Notes under the pieces: model-generated
What the model saw: the letters and a program-made list of their open reading frames with translations, nothing else
Database searches by the model: none
What the model was told of the DNA's origin: nothing
NCBI GenBank assembly: GCA_964636885.1
Contig: CAZWVA010000010.1
Location: forward strand, 1 to 51,792
Length of the DNA stretch: 51,792 nt
Direction: 5' to 3'
Origin: CAZWVA01 sp964636885
GTDB taxonomy: Bacteria; Desulfobacterota_D; UBA1144; Nemesobacterales; CSP1-2
Made by a program: the position numbers and the translations under genes
Shown: positions 8,382-16,131 of the stretch, in pieces
How the letters are laid out: every line of letters starts with the position of its first letter
Position numbering within the stretch: the first letter of the stretch is position 1

Positions 8382-9911
8382 ATGAACAGAAAAGGGATAG
8401 TCTACTTAATAGGTGCTGGCCCGGGCAACCCCGGTCTTCTTACGATAAGGGGAAAGGAGTGTTTGGAAAGGTCGGACGTCATAATATACGACTATCTCGT
8501 AAATCCCGTTCTCCTCCGTTACGCAAGAGAAGGGGCCGAAAAGATATACGTGGGAAAGAAAAGGGGACACAGGGAGATGCCCCAAGGTGAGATAAACCGC
8601 CTTCTCGTTGAGAAGGCAAGATCTGGAAGCGTGGTTGCCCGTCTAAAAGGTGGAGACCCCTTTATATTCGGAAGGGGTGGGGAGGAAGCGGAAGAACTCG
8701 CCAAAGCCGAAATCCCTTTTGAAATCGTACCGGGAGTCACCTCGGCATCCGCCGTTCCAGCCTATGCCGGAATACCACTTACGCATAGGGACTTTACCTC
8801 CTCTTTTGCCGTGGCTACGGGACATGAAGACCCCAGGAAAGAAAGATCCAATCTCTCATGGGAGGCTCTGGCCAAGACGGCAACGGTCGTTTTCCTTATG
8901 GGTGTGAAAAACATAGAAGAGAACATGAAAAGGCTAATCGAACACGGAAGGTCACCAGATACACCCGTTGCCCTGATTACCTGGGGAACATTCCCGGGGC
9001 AGCAAACCATAACGGGAACGATAGGAAATATAGGGAGGATCGTAAGGGAGATGAGGATAAAACCCCCAGGGGTTATAGTCGTTGGAGAAGTAGTAGGTCT
9101 TAGAGAAACCCTTAATTGGTTTGAGAAAAAACCCCTCTTTGGAAAGAGGATACTCATCACGAGGGCAAGGAAACAGGCGGGCATCCTGGTAAAACTCCTA
9201 GAAGAACAGGGGGCGGAGGTCGTAGAGCTTCCGACGATTGAAATAGTCCCTCCAAAGAGCTGGGATGATATGGATAGAGCCCTAGATGCCATTGGGGCAT
9301 ATGACTGGGTTGTCTTTACAAGCATAAACGGGGTCCGATTCTTCTTCGAGAGGCTGAGAGAGAGGGGCAGGGACCTAAGGGACCTTAAAGGGGTTAAGAT
9401 CGCCTCCATAGGAGAACAAACCGCAAAGGCGGTCGAGGAGCTTGGATTGAACGTGGACATGGTCCCAGATGAGTTTAGGGCAGAAGGGATCATAGAGGGA
9501 TTTAGAGAAACCGAGATAAAGGGAAGGAGGATCCTTATAGCGAGGGCGAAAGAGGCTAGAGAGGTCCTTCCACTCGAACTAGAGAGGATGGGCGCCGAGG
9601 TTAATGTGGTAGCCGCTTATGAGACGAGAAAACCAGACTCAAAGGAGATAGAGGAAGTAAGGGAGATGTTAAAGAGAGGGAGAATAGACGTCATTACGTT
9701 TACGAGTTCGTCCACCGTAAGGAATCTCCTTTCCATGCTGGGAAGAGATACGAAAACCCTCGAGGGCCCGGTTCTTGCGTGCATAGGCCCCATTACAGCC
9801 GAACCGCTCAAGGAGATCGGAATAGAGCCCCACATTATATGCAGGAAATACACGATCGAAGAACTAGTAAGAGAAATAGTGGCCTACTTCGAGAATGCTA
9901 AAAGCAAGTAA
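8382..9911 (+). CDS. cobA-hemD: Fused uroporphyrinogen-III C-methyltransferase / uroporphyrinogen-III synthase
   Basis: A 509-aa two-domain cytoplasmic enzyme. Residues about 1-245 are SUMT (CobA): VYLIGAGPGNPGLLTIRG, the SAM-binding ARLKGGDPFIFGRGGEE, and EIVPGVTSASAVPAYAGIPLTHR. Residues about 255-505 are HemD: GKRILITRARKQAG, YDWVVFTSINGVRFFFE, ITFTSSSTVRNLL. HemD closes the uroporphyrinogen-III ring and SUMT methylates it to precorrin-2, feeding siroheme, d1 or alternative haem synthesis and cobalamin. This fusion is common in Firmicutes and deltaproteobacteria. Demand for haem from the cytochrome cluster downstream gives context, but the gene is separated from it by the 848-bp region. 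A 5' TTGACA at 8341 could be part of a promoter; no good -10 follows. Confidence 0.95.
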   Translation: MNRKGIVYLIGAGPGNPGLLTIRGKECLERSDVIIYDYLVNPVLLRYAREGAEKIYVGKKRGHREMPQGEINRLLVEKARSGSVVARLKGGDPFIFGRGGEEAEELAKAEIPFEIVPGVTSASAVPAYAGIPLTHRDFTSSFAVATGHEDPRKERSNLSWEALAKTATVVFLMGVKNIEENMKRLIEHGRSPDTPVALITWGTFPGQQTITGTIGNIGRIVREMRIKPPGVIVVGEVVGLRETLNWFEKKPLFGKRILITRARKQAGILVKLLEEQGAEVVELPTIEIVPPKSWDDMDRALDAIGAYDWVVFTSINGVRFFFERLRERGRDLRDLKGVKIASIGEQTAKAVEELGLNVDMVPDEFRAEGIIEGFRETEIKGRRILIARAKEAREVLPLELERMGAEVNVVAAYETRKPDSKEIEEVREMLKRGRIDVITFTSSSTVRNLLSMLGRDTKTLEGPVLACIGPITAEPLKEIGIEPHIICRKYTIEELVREIVAYFENAKSK

Positions 9912-10304
9912 GAAACGCCTAAAGAATCGATTCCTCCTCTTAGATATAGCGTATTCAATCAGTGGTTTATGAGTCCTAATCCCGTTATAGCTCAGGTTTC
10001 CAAAAAATAAAAAGGTAACCACGGGCTACATTTTACTATTTCATGAAAACCATTAATTCAACACTCCACTTTTAACACGATAACTGAAGTCTCAAGATCT
10101 TAAGATCGCATTAACCAGCCAACCCTCCCTGAGCCAAGAACCCTTTGTACGGATGACACATACCATAGATTAGAGGACGGCCTTCGTCTAAAGAACATTC
10201 GACCAAGAACCACAAAAGGTTATAGCGCTAATATCAACCTATGTCCTAATTCATGAACCTTGATTGTTCACAAATCTTAAACCAAATCCACAACTTTAAA
10301 AGGA

Positions 10305-10313
10305 TTATCCACA
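10305..10313 (+). promoter_or_regulatory. DnaA box, perfect TTATCCACA
   Basis: An exact match to the E. coli high-affinity DnaA box, the best in a local cluster of three similar 9-mers in the same orientation (10264-10272 and 10284-10292 have two mismatches each). It lies at the edge of an AT-rich stretch. Confidence 0.5.
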
Positions 10314-10324
10314 GTCTCTCATAT

Positions 10325-10360
10325 CCGATTTCAATATACGTGATAACCGATTTTAATATA
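10325..10360 (+). repeat. Tandem CCGATTTYAATATA repeat, 22-bp period
   Basis: CCGATTTCAATATA (10325-10338) and CCGATTTTAATATA (10347-10360) match at 13 of 14 positions and start 22 bp apart, about two helical turns. They lie in the AT-rich stretch next to the DnaA box, where origin-unwinding repeats are usually found. A weaker relative, CCGATATTG, occurs near 10598. Confidence 0.5.
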
Positions 10361-10525
10361 TCTTAAGTATTATATCCACTGTGGTCTTACTTAGCCCTAT
10401 AGATACGAGGGATTATATTTGAACCCTGATATTGGCCCAATTCCCGAGATCAAACACTTAGATCTCTTAAAAAAACCCCACCGAGTCCGGGCGACCGCGG
10501 TTAAAGAGGGAACATCTCCTCTGGT

Positions 10526-10540
10526 ATCCGAGTCAATCGG
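10526..10540 (+). repeat. 15-bp direct repeat ATCCGAGTCAATCGG, copy 1
   Basis: Identical to 10705-10719, 179 bp downstream. The core CCGA-GTCAA-TCGG is itself a dyad. Together the copies look like protein-binding sites. Confidence 0.5.
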
Positions 10541-10625
10541 CGGGCATCGAAGGATATCTCCTTCAAATAAAAACGTAGAAATAAGAATAGATTAAAACCG
10601 ATATTGCGAAATGACTTTCAGATTA

Positions 10626-10641
10626 GTTCCATGTGGAACAT
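10626..10641. promoter_or_regulatory. parS-like palindrome
   Basis: AGTTCCATGTGGAACA matches the ParB-binding parS variant TGTTCCACGTGGAACA at 14 of 16 positions. The outer arms GTTCCA/TGGAAC are perfect and the centre is CATGTG instead of CACGTG. parS sites cluster near chromosomal origins; no parAB genes are visible here. Confidence 0.4.
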
Positions 10642-10702
10642 AACCTAATAATCGGGTTTAGGTTTTTATAGGGGTTTACAAAGTCAGAATTCACTGATAA
10701 TT

Positions 10703-10723
10703 TAATCCGAGTCAATCGGATTA
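10703..10723. repeat. 21-bp dyad TAATCCGA-N5-TCGGATTA containing repeat copy 2
   Basis: Perfect 8-bp arms around GTCAA, 37 bp before the rsmE start. It contains the second copy of the 15-bp repeat found at 10526. Its position suits an operator or attenuating hairpin for rsmE; the binding protein is unknown. Confidence 0.45.
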
Positions 10724-10759
10724 GGTACCAGATAATACCCTATAGAAAGGTGTGAACCG

Positions 10760-11482
10760 ATGCCTAGATTCCCAATTGCAATAGAGCGCATAAAGGACGG
10801 GAAGGCCACCATCTCCGGTCCGGACTATAAACATATAGTCAGGGTCTTAAGGCTTAAGCCCGGAGACGATATCATCCTATTCGACGAAAGCGGAACAGAG
10901 TATAAGGGGAGTATAATAGGGATAGACACAAAAGAGGTCACGGTTGAGGTAGAGGAATCGAGACGGGTCGAAACGGAATCCAGATTGAATACAACCCTCC
11001 TTCAGGGTATCCCAAAAGGGGAAAAGATGGATTTTATAGTCGAGAAGGCAACCGAACTCGGAGTAAAAACCATAGTACCGGTTATCACGGAGAGATCTCA
11101 GGTAAAACACGCAGAGAAAATCAAAAGATGGCAGAGGATTGCATATGAATCCCTAAAGCAATGTGGAAGGATAGCTCCACCCGAGATTCATCCTACAACA
11201 ACATTTGACGAAGCAATAAAATACCCTTATTACAACTCATTAAAACTAATATTTTATGAAAAATGTAAACATAGTTTTAAAGACGACATACATAATAGAC
11301 CACAACCTCCCTCCAATATTATACTCTTTATCGGACCAGAGGGCGGCTTTTCTCAAAAAGAGGTGAGGATGGCCGAGGATAGAGGGTTTATCCAGATGGG
11401 ACTCGGTCCCAGGATACTTAGGACCGAAACAGCGGGCATCGTTGCCCTTTCGATACTCCAGTTTGTCTATGGAGACATATAG
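10760..11482 (+). CDS. rsmE: 16S rRNA m3U1498 methyltransferase
   Basis: A 240-aa SPOUT-family enzyme that methylates N3 of U1498 in 16S rRNA in the assembled small subunit. Motifs are HIVRVLRLKPGD near residue 28, QGIPKGEKMDFIVEKATELGV near 84, and the knotted SAM site IILFIGPEGGFSQKEV...LGPRILRTETA near 190-235. Its length is normal for RsmE. The start ATG follows AGAAAGGTGTGAACCG, a reasonable ribosome-binding site. It ends 27 bp from the convergent cytochrome gene. Confidence 0.96.
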   Translation: MPRFPIAIERIKDGKATISGPDYKHIVRVLRLKPGDDIILFDESGTEYKGSIIGIDTKEVTVEVEESRRVETESRLNTTLLQGIPKGEKMDFIVEKATELGVKTIVPVITERSQVKHAEKIKRWQRIAYESLKQCGRIAPPEIHPTTTFDEAIKYPYYNSLKLIFYEKCKHSFKDDIHNRPQPPSNIILFIGPEGGFSQKEVRMAEDRGFIQMGLGPRILRTETAGIVALSILQFVYGDI

Positions 11483-11509
11483 AAAGCGATTAGTGATTAA
11501 TAAAAAAGC

Positions 11510-12994
11510 CTAGCCCTTTTTAATCCTCCTCGTTATCTCGATTAGCCTCTCCTTCTTCCTGGAACGCATCTCCCTGTATTCGGCCTCCGTAATCCCCTTG
11601 TCATCAAACCTGTCGTCGAGTTCGGCAATCTCTTTTATGAGCCTCTTCCTCTCCGTTTCTAAATCCCCATAGCTATCCTTCCTTACCACTGTTTGCGTCG
11701 TCTCTTTCCTCATGATAAAGGAATATATAATCCCCACCATCACCAAAACGAGTACAGTTCCAAACGCCACCCACTTAAGAGAGTCGCCGCTTAAGATGGG
11801 TTTACCTATCTCTATTCTTATCCTGGTTTCCGGTTTTAATTTCGTCCCCGTCCATCTGAGAAACCGTTCATTGTTTATACTTACAGGGTCACCTCCGGTA
11901 AGCCCCCCTACCCTCACATCCGCTCCGCTATCTGAGACTAGAAGAATAAACCCCTGGGTTGGGTAGTTTATCTTTTTCTCAAATAGATTTCTGCCCGATT
12001 TATATGGGAGCGTATAAGCATAGACCACCCTCTTAATCCCGGGTTGAAAAGGAGAGGTATCCGAGAAACCACTTGCGGTTTGAACCACGTTCTCACCCCT
12101 TAGCCCCTCTAGAAGCTGGATATTGGAGGCGCCTTCGGGGAGATCGAACCCCAGGGTCTCTCTTACAGCGTTCTGGTTTTCCTTGCCGATATATACGTTC
12201 TTACTCCCATTATGAAAAACCATGATCTCTGCAACCTGGATCTCCTCGTTAGAGACCTGAATGACCATGTGATCCGCATTTACGCCTATATCCCTATCGC
12301 TATCCGTAGGCTCGTAAACCGGTAGATCCAGGGTCTTTTTATCCTCTTCCGGATAAAAAACCATCTTGTCCGTTATGTAATCCGCCCCCTTGTATCTCAG
12401 GGACACGGCATAGCTCCGGTTCCACGGGAGACCGTCAAAGAGGAAGCCCCCACTCTTATCCGTTCTTGTCTTCTTCTCCTCCATCTCACGATCGCCGAGA
12501 TAGGCCCTAAGTGTGAGTTCCACACCCTCGACCGCCTCTTCGTTATTCCTATTGACGACCCTCCCCCCTATCTTACCGCCCTCGGCTCTTGGTAGGGAGG
12601 CAATGTCAAGGGACAAGAGGTACTGGGCAATTGCCTTCGCTTCCTCGGAGGGAACGCCAAGTGGCGGCATAGGTGGGTATCCTTCATTAACTGGCATCTT
12701 CCCCTTGGACCGATAAATCATCTCCGGGTTTTCCATCCACTCCTCTATCTGGTCCCTACTGTATCTGCTTTCTACCCCCTTAAGGTCGGGCCCTACGAAT
12801 CTCCCCCTTCCAATCGTATGACAATTCGCACAGCGGTTTTTTATAAAAAGCTCCCTTCCACTGAGTGGGGTATTTTCCGGAACATCCACCGCATGTGATA
12901 TACCCATGAATCCCATTAAGCCAACGTACAGGAGAACAAGGGCTATTATAAGGTGTATTTTAAACCCGCTGAGCCTTTTTATCCTTATCCTCAT
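11510..12994 (-). CDS. Monohaem cytochrome c fused to a carboxypeptidase-regulatory-like domain and a C-terminal anchor
   Basis: The start is placed at the ATG at 12994, 19 codons inside the longest frame, because GGAGG lies 8 bases upstream and the protein then begins with a normal signal anchor (FKIHLIIALVLLYVGLMGFMG). After it comes a c-type haem domain (CANCHTIGRGRFVGPDL, axial Met in KMPVNEGYPPMPP). A carboxypeptidase-regulatory-like beta-sandwich follows (GGRVVNRNNEEAVEGVELTL), then a beta-rich region and a transmembrane helix (WVAFGTVLVLVMVGIIYSF). The cytoplasmic tail LDDRFDDKGITEAEYREMRSRK resembles CcmI N-terminal segments. It overlaps the CcmI-like gene by 35 bp and closes the ccmCDEF operon, so a role in cytochrome c assembly or electron delivery is likely. 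The exact function is unknown. Confidence 0.75.
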   Translation of the reverse strand: MRIRIKRLSGFKIHLIIALVLLYVGLMGFMGISHAVDVPENTPLSGRELFIKNRCANCHTIGRGRFVGPDLKGVESRYSRDQIEEWMENPEMIYRSKGKMPVNEGYPPMPPLGVPSEEAKAIAQYLLSLDIASLPRAEGGKIGGRVVNRNNEEAVEGVELTLRAYLGDREMEEKKTRTDKSGGFLFDGLPWNRSYAVSLRYKGADYITDKMVFYPEEDKKTLDLPVYEPTDSDRDIGVNADHMVIQVSNEEIQVAEIMVFHNGSKNVYIGKENQNAVRETLGFDLPEGASNIQLLEGLRGENVVQTASGFSDTSPFQPGIKRVVYAYTLPYKSGRNLFEKKINYPTQGFILLVSDSGADVRVGGLTGGDPVSINNERFLRWTGTKLKPETRIRIEIGKPILSGDSLKWVAFGTVLVLVMVGIIYSFIMRKETTQTVVRKDSYGDLETERKRLIKEIAELDDRFDDKGITEAEYREMRSRKKERLIEITRRIKKG

Positions 12995-13481
12995 ACAATC
13001 TCCTCCCACAGACAGAGCAGAACCTATCACCGGCTTTATGCTCATTTCCACAATCGGGACAGATGGATTTGGATCTACGCGCCCTTAGGATCTCCTTCTC
13101 TATATCGTCTTCACCCACCGACATGGACTCTCGAATGAGCCTAATCTCCCTCTCTACCTCCTCTTCCAGATTAGGGGTATCTATTTCTCCCATGATGCTA
13201 TCGATCTCCTTTAGTACGAGTGCAGCCTGGATCTTGTATCTTTTTTGAAGCTCATCGTAGTCCTCTTTTGAAAGCTTTCCCAGTGTATAGTCAAACTCGA
13301 TCTCCTTTATCGCATTAAGAAGGGATTCCTTCTTAATGCCGAGCCTCTTTAGCCTCTCTTCCAAAGGACCCTCCGCAGTGCCAGATCCTTCACAGAATTG
13401 GGTTTCCTCAACCCTCTTCCTAAAAAGGGGAAGTGCTATAAAAACCGCAACCCCTATAGCCAAGATAAATACCTTTTCCAA
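12960..13481 (-). CDS. CcmI-like membrane protein with C-terminal zinc ribbon
   Basis: A 173-aa protein from a TTG start with AGAGGAG upstream. One N-terminal membrane segment (VFILAIGVAVFIALPLF) is followed by a helical region containing the CcmI/CycH hallmark EFDYTLGKLSKEDYDEL (about residues 62-78). The C-terminal zinc ribbon is CPDCG-X8-CSVCG (about 141-158). In proteobacteria CcmI helps hand apocytochrome to CcmF/H. Here the TPR part is absent and replaced by a metal-binding ribbon, a layout seen in non-proteobacterial ccm clusters. It directly follows ccmF. Confidence 0.75.
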   Translation of the reverse strand: MEKVFILAIGVAVFIALPLFRKRVEETQFCEGSGTAEGPLEERLKRLGIKKESLLNAIKEIEFDYTLGKLSKEDYDELQKRYKIQAALVLKEIDSIMGEIDTPNLEEEVEREIRLIRESMSVGEDDIEKEILRARRSKSICPDCGNEHKAGDRFCSVCGRRLYEDKDKKAQRV

Positions 13482-13539
13482 TATCTCTCCTCTTGTGGAA
13501 TCCTTATCTATCGTAGAGGCTTAAGTCGTAAAGGAGACC

Positions 13540-15549
13540 TCACACTTCCACGGCCTTATCCTTGGAGATTCCCGAACTGTATCTAATAAAAGCCTCTTCC
13601 CTCCTTTCCCCGGCGCTTGGCCACATCGCCACGATCGCACCGAGAAGAAGCACAGCCCCACCCGTCCATATCCAGCTTACCATGGGGTTTATAAGAACCC
13701 TAAAATTCGCCGCCCCGTTATCATCGAAGCCAGAAAGGATAACATAGAGGTCGTCCCTCAAGGTCGAGCGGAGGGCGATCTCCGTTTCTTGGTTGATCTC
13801 TCGGTTTCCCTCGTATCTGTAGACGTTCTTCTCCGGGGTCATAACGCCTATATTCTCATCCGAATTATACACGGTGAGGGTCGCCACAGTAGCGTGTTTC
13901 GCATCGGTTGTGTAATTCCTTAATCCATCAAACCTAAGTGTGTACTTACCGATGCTCATGGATTCCCCTTTCCTTAAGGTCGCCTCCTTCTGGGTGACAA
14001 AGGCCGATGACGCCGTTATGCCTATCACGATGAGAACCACTCCCAAATGGACTATGTATCCACCATACCTCCTGCGGTTCCTCGAAATCAGGCGAAAAAG
14101 CGCAACGACGTGGTTTTCCCCCCTCTTACTCCTCACCCTAACACCCCTATAGAACTCTATAAATACGGTTGAGGTAACAAAGGCGCAGAGCCCAAACGAG
14201 ATAAGAGCCCATTTTTCTCTAATACCCGAAGCAAAGAGGACGACCACAGTTAGAACCCCGAAAACAGTCGGGTAGAGAAAATTCCTTATCAGGTTCTGCC
14301 TTGATGCCCTTCTCCACGATATTAAAGGCCCTACACCCATAAGGAGAATAAGGACCAATCCCATAGGGACGTTTACACGGTTAAAATAAGGGGGACCGAC
14401 TAGGATCTTCTCTCCCCTAAGCACCTCTGTGATTATTGGGAAGATCGTCCCCAAGAAGACAGAAAACGCGGCTCCGAGGAAAAGAAGATTGTTAAAGAGA
14501 AAGGCGCTTTCCCTAGATAGAATAGAATCAAAATGGTTCTCGCTCCTTAGGTCACCCTGTCTCAGGATAAACAGGCCAAAGGAAAAAAGCAGGATGAAAC
14601 CGATAAATCCGAGGAAATAGGGGCCTATATCGGATTGTGCAAAGGAATGAACAGATGATATTATACCGCTTCTCGTTATAAAAGTCCCGAATATGGCGAG
14701 GAAGAAGGTGAGTATTATTAGAGCCACGTTCCATTTTTTAAGCATTCCCTTTTTCTCCTGAATCATGACGGAATGAAGAAACGCAGTCCCGACAAGCCAG
14801 GGCATGAATGCGGCATTTTCAACCGGATCCCAGGCCCAGTACCCACCCCAGCCAAGCTCAAGATAGGCCCAACGCGCCCCAAGAAGGAGTCCGATGCTTA
14901 AGAACGTCCAGCTAACAAGCGTCCATTTTCTTGAGCCCCTTATCCACTCATCCCCTAACCTTCCGCTTAGAAGCCCTCCCATTGCGAAGGCAAAGGGAAC
15001 GGTAACACCAACATAACCAAAGTATAGGGCTAGGGGATGGACCGCCATATAGGGATTCTGAAGAATCGGGTTAAGCCCCCTTCCGTCCTCTGGAACAAAG
15101 GAAAGCCTTTCAAACGGACTCTCCACAAAACCCACAAGGTAAGTAAAAAAACACGAAACGGCCGCCAGTGTTACAAGAACGTAGGGCATGAGTTCCCTAT
15201 CCCTTCTACGGTTTAAAACCACCACAAGCGCTGTATAAATAGAGAGAATCCAGGACCAGAGGAGAAGAGACCCAGCCTGTCCAGCCCAGAAAGAGGTAAT
15301 AGTATACATGGTTGAGAGGTCCCTACTCGAATTTGAAGCGACGTATTTGAGGGAAAAATCCCTACTGAGAAGGGCGTGGACAAGGGATACGGAGGCAACG
15401 GTCAAGAGAAAAAAGACGGCAAGCGCACCGTGCTCGGCGCTTTTTACGATCTCACGCCTCCTTGCCTTCGCCCCAATAAAGGCGGCGATCGACGTATAAA
15501 GCGATATAAAAAAGGCAAGAAAAACAGAAACGCTTCCCGTTTCCACCAT
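13540..15549 (-). CDS. ccmF: Cytochrome c haem lyase subunit CcmF
   Basis: A 669-aa polytopic inner-membrane protein. It contains the haem-handling WWD-type signature GYWAWDPVENAAFMPWL (about residue 235) and many transmembrane helices. Conserved helical stretches LVSWTFLSIGLLLGARWAYLE and TFITRSGIISSVHSFA precede and follow it, and a periplasmic C-terminal beta domain (about 530-620) ends in a final helix. CcmF transfers haem from holo-CcmE to the CXXCH of apocytochromes. It begins 3 bp after ccmE ends, in the order ccmC-D-E-F. No ccmH or ccmG is in the window. Confidence 0.96.
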   Translation of the reverse strand: MVETGSVSVFLAFFISLYTSIAAFIGAKARRREIVKSAEHGALAVFFLLTVASVSLVHALLSRDFSLKYVASNSSRDLSTMYTITSFWAGQAGSLLLWSWILSIYTALVVVLNRRRDRELMPYVLVTLAAVSCFFTYLVGFVESPFERLSFVPEDGRGLNPILQNPYMAVHPLALYFGYVGVTVPFAFAMGGLLSGRLGDEWIRGSRKWTLVSWTFLSIGLLLGARWAYLELGWGGYWAWDPVENAAFMPWLVGTAFLHSVMIQEKKGMLKKWNVALIILTFFLAIFGTFITRSGIISSVHSFAQSDIGPYFLGFIGFILLFSFGLFILRQGDLRSENHFDSILSRESAFLFNNLLFLGAAFSVFLGTIFPIITEVLRGEKILVGPPYFNRVNVPMGLVLILLMGVGPLISWRRASRQNLIRNFLYPTVFGVLTVVVLFASGIREKWALISFGLCAFVTSTVFIEFYRGVRVRSKRGENHVVALFRLISRNRRRYGGYIVHLGVVLIVIGITASSAFVTQKEATLRKGESMSIGKYTLRFDGLRNYTTDAKHATVATLTVYNSDENIGVMTPEKNVYRYEGNREINQETEIALRSTLRDDLYVILSGFDDNGAANFRVLINPMVSWIWTGGAVLLLGAIVAMWPSAGERREEAFIRYSSGISKDKAVEV

Positions 15550-15552
15550 ATC

Positions 15553-15966
15553 TCAGGTACTCTCCCCTTTCTTTAAAGAATCGACCGATTCGTATTTCGT
15601 AGGACACTTTGCAAGAAGAACGCTCGCATTAAACACGTTTTGAGGGGTATAGAGACCCTCTACCACAGCCTCCACTCCGTCCTTGAATATATCAGGGACG
15701 ATACCCTTGTATTCGACATCTATCGTTTGTTTCCCATCCGTTATCTGGAACCGGAGCGCCCCATTAATATCCCTCGTTATAGAGCCCGGAACCACCTTTC
15801 CAGAAACCCTTACCTTCTCCTTATAAACGGATGGAGCCCTCTCTTTGAGCTCCTCTACCGTAAGATAATAGACCATAGTACCCTTCACCCCACCGTAAAC
15901 GAGGTAGGAAAGCGCAAGAACAACCACCACGATTGCAAGAACGAATTTAATTCTTCCTCGGGTCAC
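15553..15966 (-). CDS. ccmE: Haem chaperone CcmE, CXXXY type (System I*)
   Basis: A 137-aa periplasmic haem chaperone with an N-terminal anchor (FVLAIVVVVLALSYLVYGGV) and an OB-fold (SVYKEKVRVSGKVVPGSI...FQITDGKQTIDVEYKGIVPDIF). Most CcmE proteins bind haem covalently through the His of HXXXY; here that site reads LAKCPTKYES, i.e. CXXXY, so the bond would be to Cys. This variant is documented for archaea and some deltaproteobacteria and goes with loss of CcmH. The start is GTG at 15966, with GGAGGTG inside the end of ccmD. Identification is strong. Confidence 0.95.
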   Translation of the reverse strand: MTRGRIKFVLAIVVVVLALSYLVYGGVKGTMVYYLTVEELKERAPSVYKEKVRVSGKVVPGSITRDINGALRFQITDGKQTIDVEYKGIVPDIFKDGVEAVVEGLYTPQNVFNASVLLAKCPTKYESVDSLKKGEST

Positions 15967-15969
15967 TAC

Positions 15970-16131
15970 CTACTTCACCTCCTGCTTTTTCCAGTTGACT
16001 CTCCCCTCCTTGGACTGACCCTTCATTGCTTCTAGTTCCCTTTTCAGGCTCTCGCTCTTTCTAATAAGCCCATAGATGTATATAAAGAGTGCAACCCAGA
16101 AGATCACATGAGCCCAAAAAAGGTAGATCAT
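15970..16131 (-). CDS. ccmD: CcmD-like small membrane protein
   Basis: A 53-aa ORF between ccmC and ccmE. It starts with ATG at 16131 directly abutting the ccmC stop and ends 3 bp before the ccmE start. The protein has one N-terminal transmembrane helix (IYLFWAHVIFWVALFIYIYGL) followed by a charged segment (KSESLKRELEAMK), the layout of CcmD. In other bacteria that protein stabilises the CcmABC-CcmE complex and aids release of holo-CcmE. The sequence of CcmD is poorly conserved, so the call rests on size, topology and exact position. Confidence 0.8.
   Translation of the reverse strand: MIYLFWAHVIFWVALFIYIYGLIRKSESLKRELEAMKGQSKEGRVNWKKQEVK

Larger units (their letters stand above)
9912..10759. 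other. 848-bp gene-free region with DnaA-box, AT-rich repeat and parS-like elements (candidate replication origin)
   Basis: No ORF of note is present. From left to right it holds a perfect consensus DnaA box TTATCCACA (10305-10313) with two near matches just before it (TTGTTCACA 10264-10272, AAATCCACA 10284-10292). An AT-rich stretch follows with a 14-bp repeat spaced 22 bp (10325-10338, 10347-10360). Then come short hairpins (arms AGAGG/CCTCT 10505-10522 and GAAGG/CCTTC 10549-10564), a parS-like palindrome (10626-10641) and a 15-bp direct repeat. DnaA boxes beside an AT-rich repeat track and a parS-like site are the ingredients of a chromosomal origin. No dnaA, dnaN, parAB or gidA gene is in the window, so this stays a candidate. 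A structured RNA leader is an alternative for 10470-10570. Confidence 0.35.

Noticed and set aside
10470..10570. Possible riboswitch or structured leader (several hairpins)
   Set aside because: No match to a riboswitch consensus known to me, and it lies about 190 bases from rsmE; kept only as part of the origin-candidate region.
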